NCBI GenBank assembly: GCA_902523885.1
Contig: CABZAV010000003.1
Span: 75,527-139,526, forward strand
Reading direction: 5' to 3'
DNA length: 64,000 bases
Source of the DNA: an uncultured SAR86 cluster bacterium
GTDB taxonomy: Bacteria > Pseudomonadota > Gammaproteobacteria > Magnimaribacterales > AG-339-G14
Position 1 is the first letter of the stretch; each line of letters starts with the position of its first letter. Below are positions 33,827 through 45,700 of the stretch, in pieces. The notes beneath the pieces are model-generated. The model had not been told where the DNA came from. It ran no database searches and saw nothing but the letters and a program-made list of their open reading frames with translations. The position numbers were made by a program, and so were the translations under genes.

Positions 33827-35175
33827 TTGACTGCTAAAACGATGGAAGAACTTGTAGCTCTTTGTAAGAGAAGAGGTTTTATATTTCAGTCAAATGAAAT
33901 CTACGGAGGTCTTCAAGGTTTGTATGATTTTGGACCTTTAGGGGTTGAATTAAAAAACAATATTAAGCAATCTTGGTGGGCTTCTATGGTTTATGACAGA
34001 GATGACATAGAGGGCTTAGATGCATCTATTTTGACCCACCCGGAAGTGCTTAAATATTCTGGTCACGAAGATACTTTTACAGACCCTATGGTTGACTGCA
34101 AATCCTGTGGGGAGAGATTTAGAGCTGATCAAGTTCCTGATTATTGTAAAGAAGATGATTTAACTAAGCCTAGACAATTTAATTTGATGTTTAAGACCAA
34201 TGTGGGTCCCATTGAAGATGGCGCCAGCTTTGGATATTTGAGACCTGAAACTGCGCAGCAAATCTTTACTAATTTTAAAAACGTTATTGATTCTACCTCT
34301 AGAACTTTGCCATTTGGAATTGCACAGATTGGAAAGGCCTTTAGAAACGAAATAACCCCCAGAAACTTTATTTTTAGAGTAAGAGAATTTGAACAGATGG
34401 AATTAGAATATTTTGTTGATCCTAGCAACGATGAAGAATGGCACGACAAATGGGTGGAATTAAGGCTTGCTTGGTGGGAGGCTCAAGGAGTCCCTAAAGA
34501 AAAAATAAAGCTTTTAGATGTAGAAGGAGAAGAGTTGGCTCATTATTCAAAAAAGACAGTTGATTTGATGTATGAATTTCCGCACGGCTTGGAAGAATTA
34601 GAAGGAATTGCTAATCGAACTGATTTTGATCTCGGATCACATAGCAAAAATCAAGAAGACTTGGAAATTAAGGCTAAAGTAGCAAAAAATAACTCTTCTA
34701 ACGCAAAACTAGCCATTCAAGAGCCAGAGACCAACAAATGGGTAGTTCCGTTTGTAATTGAACCTTCTGCAGGAGTTGAAAGGGCGTTTTTGGCTATTTT
34801 AAACGAAGCTTACAAGATTGAAGAGCTTGATGATGGGAAAACAAGGTCTTTATTGTCTTTAAAGCCTCATTTAGCGCCAATAAAAGCTGCTGTGATACCG
34901 CTTAAGAAAAATAACAAAGATTTAGTAGATTTGGCCTATAAACTTAAAAATCAGTTGCAAGGCATGAAATTGGGTAGAGTTGTCGTTGAAAATACAGGTA
35001 ATATTGGTAAAAGTTACAGAAAACACGATGAAATTGGAACTCCTGTCTGTATTACCGTAGATTTTGATAGCTTGGAAAAAAATAAGGTTACTTTGAGAGA
35101 CCGTGACGATATGAGTCAGGAAACTCTAGACATAGGGGAGATTTCTTCTTTTTTTCAGCAAAAAATCTCTAGTTA

Positions 35176-35176
<1 letters not shown>
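33827..35176 (+). CDS. glyS: Glycyl-tRNA synthetase, single-chain alpha2 type
   Basis: 449 residues. A class II synthetase charging tRNA-Gly. [31 protein letters not shown] (about 9-39), [12 protein letters not shown] with the zinc-like cysteines (about 90-101), [11 protein letters not shown], motif 2 [21 protein letters not shown] (about 172-192), and motif 3 [13 protein letters not shown] (about 313-325) all match the dimeric GlyRS of Thermus, archaea and eukaryotes. Most gammaproteobacteria use the unrelated GlyQ/GlyS alpha2beta2 enzyme, usually at this very position near gmhB and gyrB. TTG start with AGGA at 7 bases fits the Thermus N-terminus. It overlaps gmhB by one base. Confidence 0.95.
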
Positions 35177-38132
<2,956 letters not shown>

Positions 38133-38138
38133 TCAATA

Positions 38139-39164
38139 TTATAAATCAATAACGGAATTTAATTTAATATTTTCAGGTTTTTTTATAGAAGAAATAATTT
38201 TTTGACCTTTAACTTTTTCTATAGACTTTAAGGCTAAATACAAATTTTCTTCATCAAACTCTGCTGTTGCATCATCAATTAAATAAAAAACTCTTTTGTC
38301 GGTATGATTTGTAGTGTACTCTCCAAAACTTAAAAAAATCAATAAAATCAATAGTTTTTGCTCTCCTCTAGAAAGAACATCCCCTGCTTTTTCTTTTAAA
38401 ATATTTACATCCAAGTCAAATCTTTGGGGTCCAAACTTTGTATATCCTCTTTTCATGTCCTCTTGAAAGTTTCTTCTTAGAACTTCTATTAATTCGCCCT
38501 TCTCCCAGCCTTTATAAAAATTTAAGGACATTTGATTTATAATTTCTTTCCACTTTTTATCTAGAGGTAAATTGTCAAAAAACTGAGGAATATTTTTAAT
38601 TACTTTGTTCAATATTTCTTCTCTATCTTTAGTAATTTTTTCTGCATGTTCCACTAATAATTTTGTCCAAATGTTAATTTCTTCTTCGTTGTTTTTTTTA
38701 AGTACCATATTTCGAGTAGAAAGAGTTTTTTTGAATTTTTTAAGATTATCTACATAATCATGTTTCACGTGAAACATAAAATAATCTAAAAATTTTCTTC
38801 TTATTTCCTTATCAGATTCCAGGAAAGCTAGGCTAAAGTTATTTATTAAAATTGGAAAATTTTTAAATTTATACTCTTCGGTTTTATATCCATTGTTGGT
38901 TGCTAAATTCCTTCTTTTTTTTTCAAAAACTAACAAATCTCCATCCAGCTTCGCGTTCAGTATAAAATTTTCTTTTTCACGATTTATTAGACTATTTATA
39001 GACGAAGTTCTAAAAGATCTAGATTTCAATAAGACGTGAATTGCTTCTAAAACGGAAGTCTTGCCAGAACCGTTTCTACCAGTGATGAGAGTTGTTTCTT
39101 GGAGATTAAAAACTATGTCAATAAAAGGCCTAAAATTAATTAAGTGGATTCTTGATAGATACAT
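38139..39164 (-). CDS. recF: DNA replication and repair protein RecF
   Basis: 341 residues. An SMC-like ATPase that loads RecA at gaps with RecO/RecR. Walker A is ITGRNGSGKTSVLEAI (about 28-43), the ABC-type signature is VLSRGEQKLLILLIFLSF (about 260-277), and Walker B is VFYLIDDATAEFDEENL (about 288-304). It lies 6 bases before gyrB and 3 bases after dnaN on the same strand. A perfect parS site is embedded in its coding sequence, read as MFHVKH. Confidence 0.95.
   Translation of the reverse strand: MYLSRIHLINFRPFIDIVFNLQETTLITGRNGSGKTSVLEAIHVLLKSRSFRTSSINSLINREKENFILNAKLDGDLLVFEKKRRNLATNNGYKTEEYKFKNFPILINNFSLAFLESDKEIRRKFLDYFMFHVKHDYVDNLKKFKKTLSTRNMVLKKNNEEEINIWTKLLVEHAEKITKDREEILNKVIKNIPQFFDNLPLDKKWKEIINQMSLNFYKGWEKGELIEVLRRNFQEDMKRGYTKFGPQRFDLDVNILKEKAGDVLSRGEQKLLILLIFLSFGEYTTNHTDKRVFYLIDDATAEFDEENLYLALKSIEKVKGQKIISSIKKPENIKLNSVIDL
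38761..38776. promoter_or_regulatory. parS: Chromosomal parS site (ParB binding)
   Basis: TGTTTCACGTGAAACA is a perfect match to the 16-bp parS palindrome bound by ParB/Spo0J. It lies within recF, in the origin-proximal position where parS sites cluster. The cognate parA and parB are at 48.2-49.8 kb. I saw no second perfect copy in the window. Confidence 0.93.
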
Positions 39165-39167
39165 TTA

Positions 39168-40268
39168 TCATAATCTCATTGGCATGATTACATGTATCAA
39201 ACTTTCATCATCAATATTTTTGACTAAACAAGAGTTTTCAGAACCAAAAAAAACAAACTCCACTTCATTGTTTGAAATAACGGATAAAGATTCTTGTACG
39301 TAGGATATATTGAAACCAATTTCAAATGAATCTCCCGCGTAATCAACAGGAACCTCCTCTTCTGCACTCTCTTTGCTAGGGTTATTAGCACAAATTTTTA
39401 AATTATCTTGATCTAAAATAAATTTTACCCCTCTATACTTTTCATTTGATAAAACTGCGGCTCTATTCAAAGCCGTTTGAACAGAAGATTTATTAGCTTT
39501 AAGTTTCTGCTCTATTCCTTGTGGGAAAACTTTTTCATAATCGGGATAAGAGCCTTCAATTAATTTTGATATAAAAGTAAATTCATCTGAAAAAACTCTT
39601 AATTGGTTGGAGTTAAAAGATATATTTACATTATCAGGATAAAGATTCAGCAATTTTTGGAGCTCTATTGCCGATTTCCTAGGAATTATTATTTTTTCAT
39701 CAGTAAAGTCTGTTTTTATTTTGCAAGAAGCCCAAGCTAACCTATGCCCATCCGTTGCAACTACATTTATTTGAGCAGGAGATACTTCTAATAAGATTCC
39801 ATTCAAATAATATCTAACATCTTGAGATGCCATTGCAAAAGAGGTTTTTTCTATTAACTCTGCCAATTCTTTTCCAGGCAGAGCTACTTCCTTTTCAAAT
39901 TCACTTATTTCGGTAACCGGAAAATCTCCTACAGGAAGCGTCGAGAAGTCTGCATGGAATTTAAGCGCACTAATCTCCAATTGACTCTCTAAAAGCTCAA
40001 AGGTTAAAACAGTATCCTCAGGCACAGATCTTACTAAATCAGCAAGTTTCCTAGCTGAGACCGTAGTTTCTCCTTCACTTTCTAATTCTATCTTTGGAAT
40101 TTTAAAAGTAAGCTCTATCTCTAAATCTGTAGCTATCAAGGTAAGCCCTACCTTTTCAGCTTTTAAAAGAATGTTAGATAGTACTGGAATGGATTGTCTT
40201 TTTTCAGCTACTGAGGCAACAAGACTCAATGCCTCTGATATTTCTTTTTTTTCTACTGTGAATTTCAT
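39168..40268 (-). CDS. dnaN: DNA polymerase III sliding clamp (beta)
   Basis: 366 residues, the same length as E. coli DnaN. Three similar clamp domains (about 1-120, 128-245 and 246-366). NILLKAEKVGLTLIATDLEIEL, LNGILLEV.....VATDGHRLAWAS (about 154-180) and the C-terminal end HVIMPMRL are conserved; the last contributes to the client-binding groove. It lies between dnaA and recF with 3-base gaps, as an operon. Confidence 0.97.
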   Translation of the reverse strand: MKFTVEKKEISEALSLVASVAEKRQSIPVLSNILLKAEKVGLTLIATDLEIELTFKIPKIELESEGETTVSARKLADLVRSVPEDTVLTFELLESQLEISALKFHADFSTLPVGDFPVTEISEFEKEVALPGKELAELIEKTSFAMASQDVRYYLNGILLEVSPAQINVVATDGHRLAWASCKIKTDFTDEKIIIPRKSAIELQKLLNLYPDNVNISFNSNQLRVFSDEFTFISKLIEGSYPDYEKVFPQGIEQKLKANKSSVQTALNRAAVLSNEKYRGVKFILDQDNLKICANNPSKESAEEEVPVDYAGDSFEIGFNISYVQESLSVISNNEVEFVFFGSENSCLVKNIDDESLIHVIMPMRL

Positions 40269-40271
40269 TGT

Positions 40272-41603
40272 TTAAGCAGTTAGAGCTCTTACTAATTTTT
40301 TATAATCTTCTTCAATGCCGCTATCTTCCTCTCTAAGTTCTAATATTCTTCTGCATGCATGGAGCACTGTGGTATGGTCTCTACCTCCAAAGGATTCGCC
40401 AATTTCTGGCAAACTATGATTAGTTAATTCTTTAGCAAGACTCATCGATAATTGTCTTGGTCTAGCTAAGGAGCGATTCCTTTTGCTTGATAACAAGTCT
40501 GAAAGCTTTATATTATAGTAATCTGAGACAGTTTTTTGTATATTGTCAATGCTTACTTGTCTTGCTTGTATGGCCAATAAATCTTTTAAAGATTCTTTAA
40601 TCAAATTTACATCTATTGGTCTATTAGTAAATTTAGAATTTGCCCCAACCCTTTTCAAAGATCCTTCTAGTTCTCTAACATTAGATCTAACCTTTTGCGC
40701 AATATAAAAAGCACTGTCTTGTGGTAAATCTATTCCCATTTCCTCAGATTTACTCAAGAGGATAGCAACTCGCGTCTCAAGCTCAGGCGGCTCTATAACA
40801 ACAGGAAGCCCCCAACCAAGTCTTGATTTCAACCTTTCTTCTAAGCCTGAGATTTCCTTTGGATACCTATCACAAGTAAGAATCATTTGTTGACCGCCTT
40901 CTAACAAAGCGTTAAAAGTGTGAAATAATTCTTCTTGAGACTGCTCTTTTCCAGCAAAAAATTGAATATCATCTATCAATAGGGCATCAACAGTTCTATA
41001 AAAGTTTTTAAATTCGTTAATTGCGCCTAATTGAAGGGATTTAACCATATCGCCCACAAATCTTTCTGAATGAACATAAACAATTTTTTTTGAAGGATTG
41101 TTTTCTTTTAATTTATTTCCTACTGCATGCATTAGATGAGTTTTTCCCAATCCAACACCTCCATAGATAAATAGTGGATTATAGGCTCCGTCTGGCATCT
41201 CAGAAATTTGCTTAGCTGCTGCAAGGGCAACATTGTTTGATTTTCCTTGTACAAATGTTTTAAAGGTAAAATTTGGAATTAAAGAATTTTCCTTGTTTGA
41301 AAATAAGGAAGTCTTTCTTTTAGTTTTATCCTTTAAATTCAATAGGTTATAAGTGTTTTCCAGTTCGTAAGTTAAAGAAAAATCCTTAATTCCTGCTGCC
41401 TTAGTTAAATGCTTTCTAAATTCATGATCCAGATTTTCTCTTATATATTCTTTAATAAAATCATTTGGTGCTAGAACATAAAAAGATCTCAGACCATTAA
41501 TTTTATCTGCTTCAACCAGATCTAAAGGATTAATCCATGTGGCATATTGTTCTGAAGGCAAACTGTTTTCAAAACTTTTCTTGCACTTATTCCATATTTG
41601 CAA
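40272..41603 (-). CDS. dnaA: Chromosomal replication initiator DnaA
   Basis: 443 residues. Domain I is at about 1-80 and a short linker follows. The AAA+ domain III has [19 protein letters not shown] (about 147-165) and the Walker B stretch [19 protein letters not shown] (about 208-226). Domain IV ends with [29 protein letters not shown] (about 388-416), the DnaA-box-binding helix-turn-helix. TTG start with TAGGAG 7 bases upstream. DnaA boxes flank its promoter, implying autoregulation. Confidence 0.98.
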   Translation of the reverse strand: MQIWNKCKKSFENSLPSEQYATWINPLDLVEADKINGLRSFYVLAPNDFIKEYIRENLDHEFRKHLTKAAGIKDFSLTYELENTYNLLNLKDKTKRKTSLFSNKENSLIPNFTFKTFVQGKSNNVALAAAKQISEMPDGAYNPLFIYGGVGLGKTHLMHAVGNKLKENNPSKKIVYVHSERFVGDMVKSLQLGAINEFKNFYRTVDALLIDDIQFFAGKEQSQEELFHTFNALLEGGQQMILTCDRYPKEISGLEERLKSRLGWGLPVVIEPPELETRVAILLSKSEEMGIDLPQDSAFYIAQKVRSNVRELEGSLKRVGANSKFTNRPIDVNLIKESLKDLLAIQARQVSIDNIQKTVSDYYNIKLSDLLSSKRNRSLARPRQLSMSLAKELTNHSLPEIGESFGGRDHTTVLHACRRILELREEDSGIEEDYKKLVRALTA

Positions 41604-41654
41604 AATCTTTCTCCTAAAAAGATATTTCCTAAATGTTATTACTTTTGTATAAAC

Positions 41655-41702
41655 TTATCCACAGGATATCCATTATATAAAATGTGGATAAGTTGTAGAT
41701 AA
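41655..41702. promoter_or_regulatory. Cluster of three DnaA boxes upstream of dnaA
   Basis: Perfect boxes TTATCCACA at 41655-41663 and, inverted, TGTGGATAA at 41683-41691. A one-mismatch box TGTAGATAA lies at 41694-41702. The dnaA -10 (TATAAT on the minus strand, 41677-41672) sits between the first two, and the third overlaps the putative -35. This arrangement predicts repression of dnaA by DnaA. In Pseudomonas the origin lies in this dnaA-rpmH gap, but here the gap is only 161 bp. Confidence 0.85.
41672..41699 (-). promoter_or_regulatory. Promoter of dnaA
   Basis: On the minus strand, TCTACA (41699-41694), a 16-base spacer and a consensus TATAAT (41677-41672). A DnaA box occupies the spacer. 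Confidence 0.6.
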
Positions 41703-41712
41703 CTTATTTTAA

Positions 41713-41740
41713 TTGATTTTTTTTTAAAACTATATATTAT
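41713..41740 (+). promoter_or_regulatory. Promoter of rpmH-rnpA
   Basis: TTGATT, 16-base spacer and TATTAT, placing the transcript start near 41747, 18 bases before the rpmH ATG. Confidence 0.5.
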
Positions 41741-41764
41741 CTGCAATTCCTTATTATTCTAATC

Positions 41765-41899
41765 ATGAAGAGAACTTATCAGCCCAGTAAAATTAAAAGA
41801 AAGAGAACTCATGGGTACAGAAAGAGAGCTTCTACTTTAGGCGGACAATCAGTTCTAAAAAATAGAAGATCAAAAGGACGCAAAACCCTGACTGTTTAA
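41765..41899 (+). CDS. rpmH: 50S ribosomal protein L34
   Basis: 44 residues, too short for the ORF track. It starts [18 protein letters not shown] and ends GRKTLTV, the L34 signature, with the expected run of Arg and Lys. The usual position, between dnaA (divergent) and rnpA, is kept. The usual GGR(K)VL stretch is [15 protein letters not shown] here. Confidence 0.97.
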   Translation: MKRTYQPSKIKRKRTHGYRKRASTLGGQSVLKNRRSKGRKTLTV

Positions 41900-41903
41900 T
41901 CTC

Positions 41904-42236
41904 TTGAAATTGGCTTCATTAAAAAATAAGTCTGATTTTGATTTAATCTTTAAAAAAAATAACTTAAAAATTTCATCTGGTGAGTTTTCCGCTCTTCTTG
42001 TCTTCAAAAATAAAAAAGAAATTAATTATGGTTTCATATTTCCAAAAAAAAATATTAATCTTGCTGTAAATAGAAATTTTGCGAAACGATCTGCTAAAGA
42101 AATGCTTAAGACTTTAAGTCCAAAAAAAGGTTTTGATATTGTATTTTTAGTAAGAAAGAAAATTGTTAATTTTGATAGAGATGTAGTGAAAAAAAATTTC
42201 GCTGAGCTTAAAAGAAAGATAGAATTCTGTTTTTAA
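41904..42236 (+). CDS. rnpA: Ribonuclease P protein component
   Basis: 110 residues, TTG start 4 bases after rpmH. KNKSDFDLIFKKN (about 7-19) and the RNA-binding core NLAVNRNFAKRSAKEMLK (about 52-69), a form of the RNR motif (NRNFAKR), identify it. It binds the RNase P RNA that matures tRNA 5' ends. Unusually lysine-rich and divergent, as expected in an AT-rich genome. Confidence 0.93.
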   Translation: MKLASLKNKSDFDLIFKKNNLKISSGEFSALLVFKNKKEINYGFIFPKKNINLAVNRNFAKRSAKEMLKTLSPKKGFDIVFLVRKKIVNFDRDVVKKNFAELKRKIEFCF

Positions 42237-42248
42237 ATATTCATACTA

Positions 42249-42494
42249 GTGAAAAGAAAAATAAGCAACTTGGCGTCAAAATGTTTGATATTGATAATTA
42301 GATTTTATCAAATATTTATAAGTCCTTTAACTGGTAACAACTGCAGATATCACCCAACCTGTAGTGCATACTTTATTAAAAGTTTACAAATACATGGTCC
42401 AATTAAAGGATTTGTATTGGGCGTTAAAAGAATTTCTAAGTGTCATCCCTGGGGAGGCAAAGGATTTGATCCTGTGCCAGAAAAGGAAAAATAA
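42249..42494 (+). CDS. yidD: Membrane protein insertion efficiency factor YidD
   Basis: 81 residues, GTG start. [60 protein letters not shown] is the complete YidD signature, with the conserved Cys residues. A peripheral inner-membrane protein assisting YidC. It overlaps yidC by one base (TAATG). Confidence 0.96.
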   Translation: MKRKISNLASKCLILIIRFYQIFISPLTGNNCRYHPTCSAYFIKSLQIHGPIKGFVLGVKRISKCHPWGGKGFDPVPEKEK

Positions 42495-44143
42495 TGGAAA
42501 ATTTTCAAAGATATTTTTTAATGTTTTCAATATTGATCTTCTCTTATTTTTTGCTGATAAGATGGGATCCTCCAATACAAGATTTCAATTTAGAAGTAGA
42601 GGGAAACAATAGTGAGCGCTTACTTATTGATGATTCACAAAATTTTGAAGAAGCTGCTCCTTTTAATGAAAACCTTTCAAATATTGAGTCTCTTAATAAT
42701 GAGTGTGCTGTAAGTAACATTAAAACTTTAGAGACACCTTATTGGTCCCTGGATATTGATTTAAAAAAAGGAGAAATTGTAAAATCTACTTTAAAAAACT
42801 ATCCAATTGAAATTGACTCATTGGGAAGAAAAACTTTATTCAACAAATGCGGACCGGAAAAATATTCACAAGTAAGCGGCTTTGAATTTCTTAATAAAGA
42901 GCTAAATCCAAAAAATAATTTTTTCTCGATTAAAGAAACATATACATCTGGCGGCCAAAACTTTTTTGTTTTGGAAAAAGCTGAAAAAGACTTGCTCTTC
43001 AAAAAAATTATAAGTTATAAAAATGAAGATTATTTTATTTCCGTTACTGATAAAGTTTTAAATCTTTCAGTATCTGAAATAACTTTTGCGCCCTTCTCTA
43101 AAATTGATCGATCAAGCGTAGATTTAGATGCAGATGAAAATTCAATTTTTAATCCCGCCAGTTTTGCTTACCTTGGGCCTGCTTTTCAAACCTCTAATGT
43201 AAATTACAATAAAATTTCCTTTTCAGATTTAACTGAAGAATCTTTTAGAGAACTATCTACCGAAGGTTGGGTTTCTATGTTGGAACACTATTTTATTAGC
43301 GCAATAGTGCCCGAAGAAGGATCTAATTTTATATTTCAAGCAAGGAAAAGTACGAAATCTGATGTCTTCTCAATTGGTTTGGTAGGCGAAACAAAATCTA
43401 TTTCGCCTAACAAAGAAGCTTCCTTCAATCAAAAAGTCTATTTTGGACCAAAAATTAAGAAGGAACTTCAAAAAGCACACCCTGAGCTTGATTTAGCTGT
43501 TGATTATGGCTGGCTATGGTGGATAGGACAACCAATGTATTCGGCCATGTCTTTTTTCCATGATTTAACTGGGAATTGGGGTTGGTCTATTGTGTTGGTC
43601 ACAATTCTTATAAAAATCCTTTTATGGCCTTTATCTATGGTTTCTTATAGAAATATGGGAAAAATGCGAGCAGTTCAGCCCAAAATGCAAGAAATTCAGG
43701 AAAGGCACGCAGACGATAGACAGGCATTATCAAAAGCAATGATGGATCTTTATAAGAAAGAGAAGGTTAACCCGGCTCTTGGGTGTTTGCCAATGCTAAT
43801 GCAAATGCCTTTCTTTTTAGCTTTTTATTGGGTTCTAATAGAAACAGTAGAGCTTAGGTATGCTCCTTTTTTGTTCTGGATTACTGACTTGTCTGCAAGA
43901 GATCCTTTGTTTATTTTGCCCATTCTAAACATGGCAGCGATGTGGGGGATGCAGCAACTTCAGCCACAGCCAGTTGGCGCAGATCCAATCCAAGCTAACG
44001 TGTTTAAATATATGCCTTTAATATTTGGAGTTTTATTTGCATTGTTCCCCGCTGGGCTCGTCCTTTATTGGTTTCTTAATTCTCTAGTTTCCGCTGTTCA
44101 GATGGTCATGCATGGCCCCAAAAAGGCGAAAGCAAGCGCCTAA
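42494..44143 (+). CDS. yidC: Membrane protein insertase YidC
   Basis: 549 residues (E. coli 548). An N-terminal helix (about 5-24), a large periplasmic beta domain (about 55-345), then the conserved five-helix core from about 355: GNWGWSIVLVTILIKILLWPLS (about 364-385), MQEIQERHADDRQALSKAMMDLYKKEKVNPALGCLPMLMQMPFFLAFYWVL, and the C-terminal FPAGLVLYWFLNSLVSAVQM. Inserts proteins alone or with SecYEG. Four bases before mnmE. Confidence 0.97.
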   Translation: MENFQRYFLMFSILIFSYFLLIRWDPPIQDFNLEVEGNNSERLLIDDSQNFEEAAPFNENLSNIESLNNECAVSNIKTLETPYWSLDIDLKKGEIVKSTLKNYPIEIDSLGRKTLFNKCGPEKYSQVSGFEFLNKELNPKNNFFSIKETYTSGGQNFFVLEKAEKDLLFKKIISYKNEDYFISVTDKVLNLSVSEITFAPFSKIDRSSVDLDADENSIFNPASFAYLGPAFQTSNVNYNKISFSDLTEESFRELSTEGWVSMLEHYFISAIVPEEGSNFIFQARKSTKSDVFSIGLVGETKSISPNKEASFNQKVYFGPKIKKELQKAHPELDLAVDYGWLWWIGQPMYSAMSFFHDLTGNWGWSIVLVTILIKILLWPLSMVSYRNMGKMRAVQPKMQEIQERHADDRQALSKAMMDLYKKEKVNPALGCLPMLMQMPFFLAFYWVLIETVELRYAPFLFWITDLSARDPLFILPILNMAAMWGMQQLQPQPVGADPIQANVFKYMPLIFGVLFALFPAGLVLYWFLNSLVSAVQMVMHGPKKAKASA

Positions 44144-44146
44144 TAA

Positions 44147-45457
44147 TTGATAAATACAGAAGACATAATTGTTGCTTGCTCCTCGCCGCCAGGGTCTGGA
44201 GCAATATCTTGTATAAGAGTTTCAGGAAAAAATTGTTCAAAATTGTTTAAAAAAATATCCGGTAAAAAGATGGTTCACAAAGAGGCTGCTATATGCAAGA
44301 TTCAGCTTGAACATGGTTTAACGGAAAAGTGTGTACTTACTTCGTTTGTTTCGCCGAATTCATACACAGGAGAGGATGTCATAGAGATTTCTTGCCACGG
44401 AAATCCTCTTATTGTGGAACTTATAATATCCAAATTAAACAGCCTTGGTTGCAGAAATGCTGAGCCAGGGGAATTTACTATGCGATCATACTTAAATGAA
44501 AAAGTAAGCTTAGTAGAGGCAGAAACTATTGCGGATCTAATTTCTGCTGAAACCTACGAAAAATTGAAAACTATCAACAAATCTCTTTCGGGTGAATTTG
44601 AAAAAGAAATAAACAAGACTATATCAAAATTAAAAAAGATTAGAACAAAAATTGAAGGAGAAATTGATTTTAATGATCAAAGCATAAATATTAATATTGT
44701 GTCTCTTAAGTCGGAGTTAAAAGATTTTAATGTATTTTTCAAAGATTTTACCAGCAAGATAGAGGCAGCAGTATTACTCAACGAAGGTGTAAAAGTCGTA
44801 ATAACTGGGCCAGAAAATGCAGGAAAATCCACCCTAATGAATATTTTGGCTGAAGAAAATGTCTCTATTGTTTCAGAAACTCCTGGAACTACACGTGATC
44901 TGTTGTCAAAATCTATAAAAATACAAGGTTTTGTCTTTGACTTTGTTGATACTGCAGGTTTGAGCGATGAACAACATGGGGAAATTGAAAAAATAGGCAT
45001 GGAAAGGGCTAAAAAGGCTTTGAATCAAGCAAATATAATTATTGAACTAATAGATCCAGAAAACATGAATTATAAAGCTCAATACCCAAGAGATCCTAAG
45101 GTCTTAAAAGTTATTAATAAGTTAGACCTTTTTGAAAACTCGGAAGAAAATAAATTATGTATTTCTGCAAAATACAATAAAAACATAAACGAATTAAAAG
45201 ATTCTCTTGTTAGCGCTGCGTTTAAATCTAAAAACAAAACCTTGGAGGGATTTTCTGCTAGAACTAGGCACTTGGAACTAATCAATAAGTGTTATGCAGA
45301 AACTATTGCTGCGGAAAAACTTTGTTTTGAAGATTCCGTTGAGCTTTCTGCAGAGCATTTAAAATCAGCTAGTAATTTTTTAGGTCAGATTATGAGTCCC
45401 TATTCTTCTGATGATTTGTTGGGAGAAATTTTTTCTTCTTTTTGTATTGGTAAATAA
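44147..45457 (+). CDS. mnmE: tRNA modification GTPase MnmE
   Basis: 436 residues, slightly shorter than E. coli (454). The N-terminal folate-binding domain has IIVACSSPPGSGAISCIRVSG (about 7-27) and the GEFTMRSYLNEK stretch. The G domain has GPENAGKSTLMNIL (about 221-234), the G3 motif DTAG and the G4 motif NKLD. The C-terminus is FCIGK, with the catalytic cysteine motif. With MnmG it modifies uridine 34 of tRNAs. TTG start. The G domain seems trimmed between G3 and G4. Confidence 0.96.
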   Translation: MINTEDIIVACSSPPGSGAISCIRVSGKNCSKLFKKISGKKMVHKEAAICKIQLEHGLTEKCVLTSFVSPNSYTGEDVIEISCHGNPLIVELIISKLNSLGCRNAEPGEFTMRSYLNEKVSLVEAETIADLISAETYEKLKTINKSLSGEFEKEINKTISKLKKIRTKIEGEIDFNDQSININIVSLKSELKDFNVFFKDFTSKIEAAVLLNEGVKVVITGPENAGKSTLMNILAEENVSIVSETPGTTRDLLSKSIKIQGFVFDFVDTAGLSDEQHGEIEKIGMERAKKALNQANIIIELIDPENMNYKAQYPRDPKVLKVINKLDLFENSEENKLCISAKYNKNINELKDSLVSAAFKSKNKTLEGFSARTRHLELINKCYAETIAAEKLCFEDSVELSAEHLKSASNFLGQIMSPYSSDDLLGEIFSSFCIGK

Positions 45458-45700
45458 CCCGTGTTGAAGATGTTCGTTTTTTGTGAATTATTTTTTTTGT
45501 TTTGACAATTGTTTTTTTTACTAACAATAAGTTACATTTTATACACAAAAGGCATCTCTATTTATTAACAAGGTTTTTAATTCATGAAATCTAATTTATA
45601 GTTGCGTCTTGTGAGTTATCAACAGATATAGGCATGCTCAACAATAACAACAATAATATAAATATATATATAAATATATTATCAATATAAGTAATAAGAA
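45458..45700. promoter_or_regulatory. oriC: Candidate chromosomal replication origin (oriC)
   Basis: 243 bases without genes between mnmE and mnmG, the oriC position in enteric bacteria. A DnaA box with consensus TTATNCACA (TTATACACA) is at 45539-45547. One-mismatch boxes are TGTGAATTA (45482-45490), TTATTAACA (45562-45570) and TTATCAACA (45616-45624). A very AT-rich tract of ATA repeats from about 45640 to 45690 could be the unwinding element. TTGACA at 45502 may be a -35. No GATC sites are seen, so Dam/SeqA control is unlikely. The rival site is the dnaA-rpmH gap. Confidence 0.68.

Noticed and set aside
42364-42612. 82-residue ORF overlapping yidD and yidC
   Set aside because: Out of frame with two well-supported genes and has no independent signals.
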